Shown here piece after piece: positions 34,211 through 45,705 of a stretch of 64,000 bases of DNA (its first letter is position 1; the number at the start of each line of letters is the position of its first letter). Under the pieces are notes generated by a model. That model saw only the letters and a list, made by a program, of their open reading frames with translations. It made no database searches and was not told the DNA's origin. This DNA is from Capra hircus (lineage: Eukaryota; Chordata; Mammalia; Artiodactyla; Bovidae): assembly GCF_001704415.2 (NCBI RefSeq), contig NC_030808.1, forward strand, positions 136,973,089-137,037,088, given 5' to 3'. The position numbers and the translations under genes are program-made.

Positions 34211-35663
34211 ACGGATACTTTTCCTTAGCCACATCGCCTCTGGATTTCAATTGTGTTTTTATCTCCACCTCTGCATGTGAGTCACCCACAGGAGTTTGCT
34301 TCTGGGGCTTCCCCAGAGGACTTGGGTGTGCCCCTACTGAGGGCCAGGTGTAGAGGTGGCATAGCTGCGTGGATCCCAGGTTCTCTGGCAGTCCCAGGTA
34401 CACAAGGGAGCTGGCAGCCAGGAGGAGTAGGAAGTATAGCACTATTAGTTTTTTTTCTAGCTTCTGAGAGCTCTGCTCCAGTGAGGGTTGGTGTGAAGGC
34501 GGTGTAGCTGCTTGGATTGTGGGGACCCTGGATATACCAAGTGTGCAGGGATGTAGGCTGCCTTAGCTGCAGGAGCTATGGTACTATTAGAGTCTGTTTC
34601 TATCTTCTGGCAGCTGGCATTCAAAGGGTCTCATTGGCTGGTTCTTTTCTGTTTATTGGCCCTTTCAAGCATTTAAAGGGACCCTCTGGCTGGGATCTTC
34701 TCTGCTGCTTGCTGTGTTAGGCACTTGAAGGGCCACTCTCTCCAGGGTCTCGGTTGGTCGACTGTCAGCATTGGTGTGTGGAGAGAGGCTACAGTAATGG
34801 CTCCAGCCCCTGCATATGACTCAGCAGTATTGCCCTGCCTCCAAGACTATCTGGTTTTCCATCAAATGCATTTCCCACCAGGATCTCCTCCTTCATGTCC
34901 CCTTTGGCCATCTCCCCACAGTCAACAGCAGACCCTGCCCTGGGATTGCTTTCCAATCCCTAACCTCCAGCTCCCAGCTGTCATGCATTCCAGGAGACTT
35001 GCATCCCTGCCTAGGCTATGCAGGGCTGTTGCAAGGATTGTCTCTGTGTTTCATATTCCATTCAGCCCATCTCAGATCAATTGCTGTACTCTCCAACAGT
35101 CTCAAATGCTTCTCCTCTGTCCCAATCAATTGTGTCAATGTCAGGATCTGACATCAGGTCCCCTACCTCCCTGAGTGTAGGTCCACTTCTGGCCACTCTC
35201 CTCTTTTTCCCCTCCTTCCTTCATCCTACCAAGTTTTGTGTGGATCTATATGTCCCTTTCCAGTGGTCTCTGCCTGTTTTCAGCTGGTGTTCTGCAAGGT
35301 CTTCTGTGTCTGAAGGTGTATTCCCGAAGCATCCATGGAGAGAGATGTACCCCATGTTCACCTATTTCTCTGCCATCTTGTCTCCTCCGTGTTTGGTTCT
35401 TGAGGTGGCGCGATTCATTTCTCAAGTTCTTTTTAACATTAAAGCATAGATTTTGGGGGATAAAAATATATATAACATTATTTATCATGATAGGCATTTT
35501 CTAAGTGTACAGTTCATAAATGTTGAGTATTTTTATTGTGCAACAGGTGTCTAGAACTTTTTTATCTTGTAACGTAGATCTTTGGAACTTAAGCCAGAGT
35601 ATTTGGCTCCTACATCTTGTAGTTAAAAATGTACTAACTTTTACTTTCAATTATGCTTTGAAA

Positions 35664-36608
35664 CATCCTGGAATGTGAAGTCAAGTGGGCCTTAGGAAGC
35701 ATCACTACGAACAAAACTAGTGGAACTGATGAAATTCCAGTTGAGCTATTTCAGATCCTGAAAGATGATGCTGTGAAAGTGCTGCACTCAATATGCCAGC
35801 AAATTTGGAAAACTCAGCAGTGGCCACAGGACTGGAAAAGGTCAGTCTTCATTCCAATCCCAAAGAAAGGCAATGCCAAAGAATGCTTAAACTACTGCAC
35901 AGTGGCACTCATCTCACAAGCTAGTAAAAATTCTGCAAGCCAGGCTTCAGCAATACGTGAACTGTGAACTTCCAGATGTTCAAGCTGGTTTTAGAAAAGG
36001 CAGAGGAACCAGAGATCAAGTTGCCAACATCCAATGGATCATTGAAGAGGCAAGATAATTCCAGAAAAAACATCTATTTCTGCTTTATTGACTATGCCAA
36101 AGCCTTTGACTGTGTGGATCACAATCAACTGTGGAAAATTCTGAAAGAGATGGGAATACCAGACCACCTGATCTGCCTCTTGGGAAACCTATATGCAGGC
36201 CAGGAAGCAATAGTTAGAACTGGACATGGAACAACAGACTGGTTCCAAATAGGCAAAGGAGTATGTCAAGGCTGTATATTGTCACTCTGCTTATTTAACT
36301 TATAGGCAGAGTACATCATGAGAAACGTTGGGCTGGAGGAAGCACAAGCTGGAATCAAGATTGCCAGAAGAAATATCAATAACCTCAGATATGCAGATGA
36401 CACCACCCTTATGGCAGAAAGTGAAGAAGAACTAAAGAGCCTCTTGAAAGTGAAAGAGGAGAGTGAGTGGATGGCATCACTGACTCAATGGACGTGGGTT
36501 TGGGTGGACTCCGGGATTTGGTGATGGACAGGGAGGCCTGGCATGCTGCGGTTCATGGGGTTACAAAGAGCTGGACACGACTGAGTAACTGAACTGAACT
36601 GAACTGAA
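35664..36608 (+). mobile_element. BovB with 565-base internal deletion
   Basis: Sense BovB: RT fingers at 35773-35967 (WPQDWKRSVFIPIPKKGNAK), palm blocks at 35964-36305 (FIDYAKAFDCVDHNQ) and RYADD at 36381-36395. At about 36463 ('gaggagagtga') it jumps to the 3' end ('ggatggcatcactgact'), losing roughly 565 bases compared with 7372-9158. The tail is at 36586-36608. The frame is broken by indels near 35930 and a TAG at 36303-36305. Confidence 0.92.
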
Positions 36609-36839
36609 AATGAGAGCAAATTCATGTGTGAAGGGAGCAGGCAGTTAGGAATGAAATTGTGCACAAGCTCCAGTGTCCTTGTCTTTTGAAGTGAAATGCT
36701 GACTAAAGAATTAATGATTGGGAAATGCAAAGATTTAGAAAGAATAGCTTTTGGTTTAGGGAACTGATAAAAATTTAGACTATAATTCTGCCTCATAGCA
36801 GAATCACCAAACTCTCAGTTCCCTGAAAATATAAAGGCC

Positions 36840-37215
36840 TAACACACATTCGTAAATTGTTTTTAGAAAGCAGACCCCATCCAGATGAAAACTGAGGACC
36901 ACAAGAACATAGACCCTAGACTAGTTGAAACCAGAAAGTTGATGATTCTTGAAACTTCACTTTGATGCTAACCAATCTGAGCTGATCATGCCTTGCTCCT
37001 TGAATACTATAAAACTCCCCACTACCTCCTCCAGGGTGGGCCACACAGTCTTGAGGACATTAGCCTAATGTGGACCATTTTGCCTGGCAAAACACTAAAA
37101 GCTATTCTTTTCTACTTCACTGGTTCCATGTTTCTATTCAGCACTAGTGAACAGAGGATGAATTTCAACAAGAATACAATAAGTCTTTGTAGCCATTGTA
37201 ACTGAACTCCCATCT
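36840..37215 (+). mobile_element. LTR-like sequence, family uncertain
   Basis: Retroviral LTR layout: a CCAAT-like box ('gctaaccaatctgagc', about 36967), a TATA box ('tactataaaactccc', about 37006), and a poly(A)-region look-alike ('aaaagctattcttttctact', about 37096). No partner LTR or internal genes are seen. It is non-coding and unnamed. Confidence 0.4.
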
Positions 37216-37311
37216 TGTGGCAGGTGCTGTTCTGGACCTCATGAAGTATGTGGAATCTCAACAATATGGACAATGTCAGCGCAGGCCCAACATTTCTTCC
37301 CACAGCATGTC

Positions 37312-37505
37312 ACGTGTATTCAGGGTCTCCTGAGAAACAGAACCAACAGGTTGTATATATGTATGTAGAGACTTATGTTAAAGAACTGACTTACATGATT
37401 ATGGAGGTTGAAAAGTCTCAAAATCTGCCATCAACAACCTGGAGACCCAAGTGAGCTGAAGTTTCAATTTGATTCTAAAGGCAGGAAAAGACTGCTCAAA
37501 ATAGT
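37312..37505 (+). mobile_element. Old mammalian interspersed repeat
   Basis: 'tcagggtctcctgagaaaca' followed by 'cttacatgattatggaggtt' and 'aacctggagacccaagtga' is a pattern met often across mammalian genomes. I cannot give the family with confidence. Confidence 0.5.
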
Positions 37506-37539
37506 AGGGCAAAAGGAGGTCTCTCCTGGTCTTTTTTAT

Positions 37540-38390
37540 TATTATTGAAGTATAGTTGCTTTACAAAATTGTGTTAGCTTCTAATGTACAACACAGTGAT
37601 TCAAAATTTTTATAGATTATATTCTATTTAAAGTTATTATGAAACATTGCTATATCCCTATGGTGTACATTATACACTTGTAGCTTATTTATTTTTTACC
37701 TGGTAGTTTGTGCCTTTTTATTCCCTTCCCTCTCCTACTGGTAACCACTAGTTTGTTCTCTGTATCTGTGAGTCTGTTTATGTTTTGTTATATTTCTTCA
37801 TTTGTTTGACACTTTAGATTTCACTTTTAAGTGATAACATATAATGTTTGTCTTTATCTGATTTAATTTATTTAGCATAATACCCTCCATATCCATCTAC
37901 ATTGATGCAAATGTCATTGTTTTATTATTTTTGCTATGGCTGAGTGATATTCCATTGTGTGTATATATTAGGTTGTCCAAAAAGTTCGTTTTGGTTTTTA
38001 CATCACATTTTACAGAAAAACCCGAATGAACTTTTTGGCTAACCCTGTAGGTAGGTAGGTAGATAGATAAAGATATATGGGTACATATCTTTGTTCATTC
38101 ACCCGTTGATGGACACTTAGGTTGTTTCTGAGTCTTAGATATTGTGAATAGTGCTGCTAGGAACATGGTGGTGCATGTATATATTTTAGTCAGAGTTTGT
38201 CCAAATATATGCCCAGGAGGGAGATTGTAGGATGATGTGGTAGTTCTTTTTTTTTTTTTTTAAGGTAGTTCTATTGTTGAGGAATCTTCATATTGTTTCA
38301 CCAATTTATACTCTCACAAACAGTGCATGAGGGTTTCCTTTTCTCCATAACTTTCCAATATTTGTTATTTGTGGTCTTTTTTATTTACTT
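37540..38390 (-). mobile_element. Old antisense L1 3' end
   Basis: 'gaagtatagttgctttacaa', 'tggtaaccactagtttgttc', 'ggctgagtgatattccattg' and 'gggtttccttttctccata' follow in antisense L1 order. A mariner MITE and a GGTA/GATA run interrupt it at 37969-38070. Confidence 0.85.
37969..38047. mobile_element. Mariner-derived MITE, about 78 bp
   Basis: Left end 'ttaggttgtccaaaaagttc', right end 'gaactttttggctaaccctg'. The ends are imperfect inverted repeats about 30 bases long with a short centre, and TA flanks it on both sides (the mariner target). It contains no gene. A (GGTA)(GATA)n microsatellite follows at 38047-38068. Confidence 0.85.
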
Positions 38391-38439
38391 GATCACACTG
38401 TGGTTATCACTCAAGGTTTCCAACATGACATTGAAGACC

Positions 38440-38625
38440 ATGGACAAATTTAACAGCTATGTGATATTGGACAAGTTATTTAACTTCTTTGTGCCTGAGT
38501 TTCCTCATTGTAAAGATGATAATTGCTCCTCTTTCTTTGGGTTGTCTCAAGGATTAAATTAATCAGTATTTGTAAAGCACTTAGAAGAGTGCATGGCAAG
38601 TTGTAAGTACAGCAGGTGTTACATG
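38440..38625 (+). mobile_element. MIR SINE
   Basis: 'gctatgtgatattggacaag', 'gtgcctgagtttcctcattg' and 'agcacttagaagagtgcatg': sense MIR core in order. Confidence 0.88.
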
Positions 38626-38833
38626 CAATTTTAACATATCTCTGAAGCTCCATGTTTATTTTGATGTGCAGTACAAATAAATGTAATTGACATGATTTCA
38701 AGGATATATTTGCTTAGTATGAGGTTAAATAAAAAGCAGTAAGTTGATTTCGAGACAAATATTAAGTAAATACTAATATACGAGTTACAGGAAAATGGTG
38801 AAAAATATGAGACAGTGAAAAGTGCATGATTCC

Positions 38834-39150
38834 GTTCAGTTCAGTTGCTCAGTCATGTCCGACTCTTTGCGACCCCATGAATTGCAGCACACCAGGCCTC
38901 CCTGTCCATCACAAACTCCCGGAGTTCACTCAAACTCACGTCCATTGAGTCGGTGATGCCATCCAGCCACCTTATCCTCTGTCGTCCCCTTCTCCTCCTG
39001 CCTCCAATCCCTGCCAGCATCAGAGTCTTTTCCAATGAGTCAACTCTTCGTATGAGGTGGCCAAAGTACTGGAGTTTCAGCTTTAGCATCATTCCTTCCA
39101 AAGAACACCTATGACTGATCTCCTTTAGAATGGACTGGTTGGATCTCCTT
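38834..39150 (-). mobile_element. BovB 3' end fragment, antisense
   Basis: From the tail ('gttcagttcagttgctcagt') to 'ctggttggatctcctta'. It is cleanly 5'-truncated. Confidence 0.93.
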
Positions 39151-41211
39151 AGGTTTTGTAAATACCATGAATGAAAAAAAAAATCATATTTATGGAGACA
39201 AACCAACCCCAGCCTGGGTTTCTGAGAGGTTTCCTGGGATGCAGGACTTTCAGTACTAAAACCAGAAGAATCCCCAGGAAACCAAGACATTTGCATTGAA
39301 TATTGCTTTCTGTAGTATACTCCTTTTGACAGTATTGATTTTTCCAATCCATGAACATGGCATATCTTTCCACCTATTTGTGTCTTTGTTGATTTCTTTC
39401 ATCAGTATCTTATGGTTTTCAGAGTACAGATCTTTTGTCTCCTTATGTAGGTTTATTCCTAGGTATTTTATTCTTTTTGATGTGATGGTAAATGGAATTG
39501 TTTCTCGGATTTTCCTTTCTGGTTTTTCATTGTTAGTGTATAGAAATGCCACAGATTTCTGTGTATTAATATTATAGCCTGAAACTTCACCAAATTCATT
39601 GATAAGCTCTAGTAGTTTTCTGGTAGCATCTTTAGGATCTTCAATTTATAGTATTGTGTCATCTGCAAACAGTGATAGTTTAATTTCTTTTCCAGCTGGA
39701 TTCCTTTTATTTTATTCTCTGATGCAATAGCAAGGACTTCCAAAACTGTATTGAATAAAAGTAGTGAGACTGGACATCCTTGTCTTGTTCCTGATCTTAG
39801 AAAAATATGCTTTCAGTTTTTCACCATTGAGTATGATGTTAGTTACAGGTTGTCATATATAGCCTTTATTATATTGGGATATGTTCCTCTATGCTCACTT
39901 TCTAGAGAGTTTTTATTATAAGTGGGTGCTGAATTTTGTAGAAAGTTTTTTCTGCATCTACTGAAATGACCATATGGATTTTCTCTTCAATTTGTTGATG
40001 CGGTATATCACACTGATGATTTACTGATATTAAAAAATCCTTACATCCTTGGGATAAATCCTACTTGATTATGGTGTATGGTCCTTTTAATGTATTGTTG
40101 GATTCAGTATTTTTTGAGAATTTTCACATCTATGTTTATCAGCGATATTGGCCTGTAATTTTCTTTTTTGGGTGGTATATTTGTCTGGTTTTGGTATTAG
40201 GATGGTGGTGACCTCATAGAAAGAGTTTTGGAATTTTCCTTCTTCTGCAAATTTTGGGGAACAGTTTCAGAAGGATAGGTGTTAGCTTTTCTCTAAATAT
40301 TTGATAGAGTTCACCTGTCAAGCCGTATGGTCCTGGGTTTCTGTTTGTTGGGAGTTTTAAAATCACAGATTCAATTTCAGTGCTTGTGATTGCTGTTTAT
40401 ATTTTCTTTTTCTTCCTGGTTCAGTCTGGGAGGCTAGAAGCTATATCTTTCTAACAATTTGTCCCTTTTCCCCAGATTGTTCATTGTATTGACATATAGC
40501 TGTTAGTAGTACATTCTTATGATCCTCAGTATTTCTGCAGTGTCAACTGTAGTTTCTCCTTCATTTCTAACTTTACTGATTTGCGTCCTCTCCCTTGTTT
40601 TCTTGATGAGTCTGGCTAAAGGTCTATCAATTTTATCTTTTCAAAGAACCAGCTTTTAGTTTCATTGATCTCTGATACTGCTTTCTTTATCTCTATTTTA
40701 TTTATTTCTGCTCTGATCCTTATGATCCATTTCTTTCTAACTTTAGGTTTTGTACTTCTTTCTCTAGTTGTTTTAGCTGTAAGTTTAGGTTGGTTAAATT
40801 TTTTTGTTTTTTTATTGATGTAAGATTGTATTGCTGTAAACATCCCTCTTAGAACTGCTTTTGTTGCATCCCATAAGTTTTGGATCACTGTTCTTTAATT
40901 TTCATTTGTCTCTAGGTTTTTCTTTTTTTTTTTTAAATTTCCTCTTTGATTTCTTCAGTGATCTTTTGGTTGTTTAATAGTGTATGGTTTGCCCTCCACA
41001 TGTTTCTGTTTTAATAGTTTTTTTCCTTTAGTTTATTTCTAATCTCTTAGTGTTGTGATAAAAAAAAAAGATGCTTGATATGATTTCAATTTTCTTAAAT
41101 TTACCAAAGTTCACCTTGTGGTTCAGCATGTGGTCTATCCTGAATAATGTTTTCTGTGTACTTGAGAAGAATTCCATCTGCTGCTTTCGGATGAAATGCT
41201 CTATAAATATT

Positions 41212-41478
41212 AGTTCAGTTCAGTTCATTTCAGTCACTCAGTCGTGTCTGACTCTTTGTGACCTCATGCACTGCAGCATGCCAGGCCTCCCTGTCCATTA
41301 CCAGAGTTTACTCAAACTCATGTCCATTGAGTAGGCGATGCCATCCAGCCATCTCATCCTCTTTTGTCCCCTTCTCCTTCCACCTTCAATCTTTCCCAGC
41401 ATCAGGGTCTTTTCAAATGAGTGAGTTCTTCACATCAGGTGGCCAAACTATTGGAGTTTCAGCTTCAGCATTTGTCCT
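41212..41478 (-). mobile_element. BovB 3' end fragment, antisense
   Basis: Tail near 41212-41233 and body through 'ggtggccaaactattggagt'. It sits within antisense L1 ORF2. Confidence 0.92.
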
Positions 41479-41514
41479 TAAGTCGATTTGATCAAATGTG
41501 TCATTTAGGGCCTA

Positions 41515-41637
41515 TAGTGAAAGTGAAGTCACTCAGTCGTGTCCAACTCTTAGCGACCCTATGGACTGCAGCCCACCAAGCTCCTCCATCCATGGGATTT
41601 TCCAGGCAAGAGTATTGGAGTAGGTTGCGACTGTCTT
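41515..41637 (-). mobile_element. Bov-tA SINE, 5'-truncated, fused to FER piece
   Basis: 'gtgaagtcactcagtcgtgt' to 'agtattggagtaggttgc' is the antisense SINE body. The tRNA head is missing and the FER-like sequence begins directly. Confidence 0.9.
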
Positions 41638-42083
41638 CTCTATCTCAATCATGAAGCTGTCATAAGTGCTGGGCAAGGGAAAATTTGATGACACATTTAG
41701 GGGTACATTAAAACATAAAATTGGTATCACTGTTAGAACATGTGAAGATGATCTTTCCCAGGAACTGAAATTAAAATTTTTACAAGAAGCCAAAATCCTC
41801 AAGCAATATAATCATACCAATATTGTAAAATTCATAAAAGTTAGCACACAAATACAGCCTATCTACAAAATTAAGGGACTTGTTCCAGGACGTGATTTCC
41901 TCTCCTTTCTGAGAAAGAAGGATGACCTAAAACAGTGACATTTTTATTAGATGCTGCTTCTGGATGACAAATCTCAGGTAAAAATTGTATACACAGGGAC
42001 CTTGCTGCAAGAAACTGCCTGGAGGTGAAAATAATGTTCTGAAAACCAGTGTCTTTGGAATGTCTCGTCAAGAGGATGGTTCC
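41638..42083 (+). pseudogene. FER: Processed FER tyrosine-kinase pseudogene, internal fragment
   Basis: Frame 41666-41938 begins in the glycine-rich loop region (L-G-K-G-K-F-D-D, with the following glycine lost) and continues with the alpha-C region F-L-Q-E-A-K-I-L-K-Q-Y. After a stop and a frameshift, I-H-R-D-L-A-A-R-N is readable at about 41990-42016 and G-M-S-R-Q-E-D-G at about 42058-42081. These blocks match the kinase domain of FER better than its paralogue FES (for example Q-E-D-G after G-M-S-R). The sequence runs through the domain without introns, so it comes from spliced mRNA. There is no start, SH2 domain, 3' UTR or poly(A) tail. FER is a cytoplasmic tyrosine kinase; this piece is dead. 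L1 text resumes at about 42084. Confidence 0.88.
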
Positions 42084-42459
42084 TTATTAATCTTCTATCT
42101 GGATGATCAGTCCATTGATGAATGTAAGATGTTAAAGTCCCCGATTATTATTGTGTTAGTGTCAATTTCTCCCTTTATGGTTGTTAGTATTTGCCTTACA
42201 TACTGAAATGCTCCTATGTTGGATGCATACATATTCTCAATTGTCATATGTTCTTCTTACATTGATTCCTTGGTCTTTATGCAGTGTCGCTCTTTGTCTC
42301 TTCCATTTTTTTAAAAGTCTTGTTGTCTGACAGGAATATTGCTACTACAGCTTTCATTTGACTTCCTTTTGTGTGGAATAACTTTTCCAAATTCTCACTT
42401 TCAGTCTGTATTTATCCCTAGATCTGAGATGAGTCTCTTGTAGACAGCATATATATGGA

Positions 42460-42463
42460 CCTA

Positions 42464-42540
<77 letters not shown>
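42460..42540. repeat. (TA)n(TG)n microsatellite
   Basis: About 15 TA units followed by about 20 TG units inside antisense L1 sequence. Alternating purine-pyrimidine sequence of this length can adopt Z-form and is likely length-variable. Confidence 0.95.
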
Positions 42541-42629
42541 CATTTGTATCCATTGAGCCAGTCTATGTCTTTTGGTTGGTGCATTTAATCCATTTACATT
42601 TAAGGTAATTATTGACATGTATGCCTCTA

Positions 42630-43644
42630 AGAGGTGGGAATACCAGACCACCTGACCTGCCTCTTGGGAAACCTATATACAGGTCAGGAAGCAACAGTTA
42701 GAACTGGACATGGAATAACAGACTGGTTCCAAATAGGAAAAGGAGTATGTCAAGGCTGTATATTGTCACCCTGCTTATTTAACTTATATGCAGAGTATAT
42801 CATGAGAAACGCTGGGCTGGAAGAAGCACAAGATGGAATCAAGATTGCCAGGAAAAATAACCTCAGATATGCAGATGACACCACCCTTATGGCAGAAAGT
42901 GAAGAGGAACTAAAAAGCCTCTTGATGAAAATGAAAGAGGAGAGTTAAAAAGTTGGCTTAAAGCTCAACATTCAGAAAACGAAGATCATGGCATCTGGTC
43001 CCATCACTTCATGAGAAATAGATGGGGAAACAGTGGAAACAGTGTCAGACTTTATTTTTTGGGGCTCCAAAATCACTGCAGATGGTGACTGCAGCCATGA
43101 AATTAAAAGACACTCCTTGGAAGAAAAAGTTATGACCAACCTAGATAGCATATTCAAAAGCAGAGACATTGCTTTGCCAACTAAGGTCCGTCTAGTCAAG
43201 GCTATGGTTTTTCCAGTAGTCATGTATGGATGTGAGAGTTGGACTATGAAGAAAGCTGAAAGCCAAAGAATTGATGTTTTTGAACTGTGGTGTTGGAGAA
43301 GACTCCTGAAAGTCCCTTGGACTGCAAGGAGATCCAACCAATCCATTCTAAAGGAGATCAGTCCTGGGTATTCTTTGGAAGAAATGATGCTAAAGCTGAA
43401 ACTCCAGTACTTTGGTCACCTCATGCGAAGAGGCGACTCATTGAAAAAGATTCTGATGCTGGGAGGGATTGAGGGCAGGAGGAGAAGGGGACAACAAAGG
43501 ATGAGATGGCTGGATGGCATCACCGACTCGATGGAGGTGAGTTTGAACGAACTCTAGGATTTGGTGATGGACAGGGAGGCCTGGCGTGCTGCGATTCATG
43601 GGGTCGCAAAGAGTCAGACAGGACTGAACGACTGCACTGAACTG
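42630..43644 (+). mobile_element. BovB, 5'-truncated, 9-bp target duplication
   Basis: Starts at 'gtgggaataccagacc' in the RT and ends with the tail near 43644. The target duplication ATGCCTCTA is exact at 42621-42629 and 43645-43653. RT motif RYADD is at about 42865. The reading frame is continuous from 42634 to 43557 apart from stops at 42946-42948 (TAA, usually GAA) and near 43013 (TGA, usually TGG). Confidence 0.95.
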
Positions 43645-43731
43645 ATGCCTCTATTACCATTTTCTTAGCTGTTTGGGTTTGTTTTTGCAGGTCTTTTCCT
43701 TCTCTTGTGTTTCCTGCCTAGAGAAATTCCT

Positions 43732-43930
43732 TTCAGTTCAGTTCAGTCACTAAGTTGTGTCCAACTCTTTGCGACCCCATGGACTGCAGCCCACTGGCTT
43801 CCCTGTTCATCACCAACTCCTGGAGCTTACTCAAACTCATGTCCATAAAGTTTGTGATGCCTTCCAACCATCTCATACTTTGTTGCCCTCTTCTCCTCCT
43901 GCATTCAATCTTTCCCAGCATCAGGGTTTT
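43732..43930 (-). mobile_element. BovB 3' end fragment, antisense
   Basis: Tail 'ttcagttcagttcagtcact' to 'ctttcccagcatcagggt'. The flanks share TTCCTTT (about 43728 and 43931), a likely short target duplication in L1. Confidence 0.92.
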
Positions 43931-45705
43931 TTCCTTTAGCATTTGTTTCTAAAGTTGCTTTGGTAGTGCTGAATTCTCTTAAAATGTTCTTGTCTGTAAA
44001 GCTTTTGATTTCTCCATCAAATCTGAATGACAGCCTCACTGGGTAGAGCATTCTTGGTTGTAGGTTCTTCCCTTCCATCACTTAAATATATCAAGCCACT
44101 CCTTTCTGGCTTTCAGAATTTCTGTTGAGAAATCCACTGACAACCTTGGTGGAGTTCCCTTGTATGTTATTGGTTATTTTTCCCTATTGCTCTTAGTATT
44201 TTATATTTGTTTTTAATTTCTGTCTGTTTGATTACTATGTGTCTCAGCATGTTCCTCCTTGGGTTTATCCTGCCTGAAACTTTCTGTGCTTCCTGGACTT
44301 GGTTGACTATTCCCTTTCCTATGTTAGGGAAGGTTTCAGCTATTATCTTTTCCAATATTTTCTCAAGTCTTTTTTCTCTTCTCCTTCTGGGACTCCTATC
44401 ATGCAAATGTTAATGTGTTTACTATTGTACCAGAGGTCTCACAGACTATCTTCATTTTTTCTCATTCTTTTTTACTATATTCTATTCTGTGACAATGATT
44501 TCCTGCATTCTGTCTTCCAGGTCACTTATTGATTCTTCTGCCTCTGTTATTCTGTTATTGATTTCTTCTAGTGCATTGTTCATTTCAGTTACTGTATTGT
44601 TCATCTCTGTTTCTTTGTTCTTTAGTTTTTGGTCTTAAACATTTTCTATATCTTCTCAATGTTTACCTACATTCTTTCCCTAAAATCCTTGATCATATTC
44701 ACTATCTTTATTCTGAATTCTTTTCCTGAAAGGTTGCTTATGTATACTCCATTTAGTTGTTTTTCTGGGGTTTTATATTTTTCCGTCATCTGGGACATAA
44801 TCCTCTGCATTTTCATTTTTTTAAACTTTCTGTGATTGTGGTTTTAGTTCTGGAGGCTGCAGGACTGTATTCTTCTAGTATCTGCTATCTGATGTCTGTT
44901 GGATGATGCTATCTAACAGGCTTTTGTAAGCTTCCTGATGGGAGTGATTGGTGGTGGGTAGAACTGGGTCTTTCTCTGGTGGGCAGGGACATGCTCAGTA
45001 AAACTTTAGTTTATTTGTCTGCTGATGCATGGGGCTGTGCTCCCTCCCTATTGTTTGGCCTGTGGTGACCTAGCCTTGGAGTCTACAGGCTGTCTGGTAG
45101 GATTAATGGCAATGATCTCCAGCAAGGTTCATTCCAGTGGGTACTTCCAAGAGCTGCTGCTGCCAGTGGCCTTATCCATGCACTGGGCCACTACCACCCT
45201 ACATCTCTGCAGGAGACCCTCCAACAATGGCAGGTAGGTCTGGTTCAGTCTCCTGTGGGGTCACTACTCCTTTCCCCTGGGTCCTGGTACACATAAGATT
45301 TTGTGTGTGCCCTCCAAGAGTGGAACGTCTGTTCCCCTGGTCCTGATTGCAAATCAAATCCTGCTGGCCTTTAACAGCAGATTCCCTAGGAATTCCTAGA
45401 CTCTTTGCTGGCTTGCTAGGCTGGGAAGACAGATGGCTCAGAACCTTCACAACAGTGAGAGATTACCTGCAGTTATAATTGTTCTCCAATTTGTAGGTCA
45501 CTCACCTGGCAGATATCTGATTTCATCATGATTTCACCCCTCCTACTGTCTTGTAGAAGCTTATTCTTTGTCTTCGGGCATGTGGTATCTTTTTCTGGGG
45601 TGGGTTCCAGGATCTTCCTGTAAATGGTTGCTCAACAGTCAGTTGTGATTTCAGTGGTCTTGTAGGAAGGGCAGAGGGCACATACTTTTACTCCATTATC
45701 TTGAA

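Larger units (their letters stand above)
33721..34431. repeat. 218-bp inverted repeat with 275-bp spacer
   Basis: 33721-33938 and 34214-34431 are reverse complements with few mismatches. Reading outward from the spacer, the arms both run from 'gatacttttccttagccaca' to 'aggagg'. Both are L1 5' UTR sequence. The right arm is in line with the surrounding antisense L1. The left arm plus most of the spacer is in sense orientation. A truncated SINE scrap lies at the right edge of the spacer. Confidence 0.93.
32003..35390 (-). mobile_element. Older antisense L1, ORF1 N-terminus and 5' UTR
   Basis: Continuation of the L1 broken at 24131. The ORF1 N-terminal coiled coil is at 32232-31990 (minus). The 5' UTR then runs to about 35390. 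A YY1-type GCCATCTT is at 35372-35379. The A-rich stretch 32730-33690 is the T-rich 5' UTR section. It is disturbed by a Bov-tA (32922-33135) and an inverted duplication (33721-34431). Confidence 0.85.
39290..45705 (-). mobile_element. Old antisense L1, repeatedly interrupted
   Basis: Minus-strand L1: 5' UTR about 45705-44640, ORF1 about 44630-43950, ORF2 start and endonuclease about 43730-42095 and 41511-41070, RT to about 39290, where it ends without a 3' UTR. ORF1 remnants: frame 44406-44167. RT remnants: 40888-40616 and 39552-39256 (Y-L-G-I-N-L-H-K-E). Insertions inside it are BovB 41212-41478, SINE plus FER piece 41515-42083, BovB 42630-43644 and BovB 43732-43930. L1 text resumes across each site. 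Confidence 0.88.

Noticed and set aside
34725..35174. 149-codon and overlapping 111-codon frames
   Set aside because: They are antisense reading of an L1 5' UTR; neither has a domain.
41666..41938. Expressed kinase gene
   Set aside because: Intron-free internal fragment with stop and frameshift, no start, SH2 domain or tail: a retropseudogene piece.
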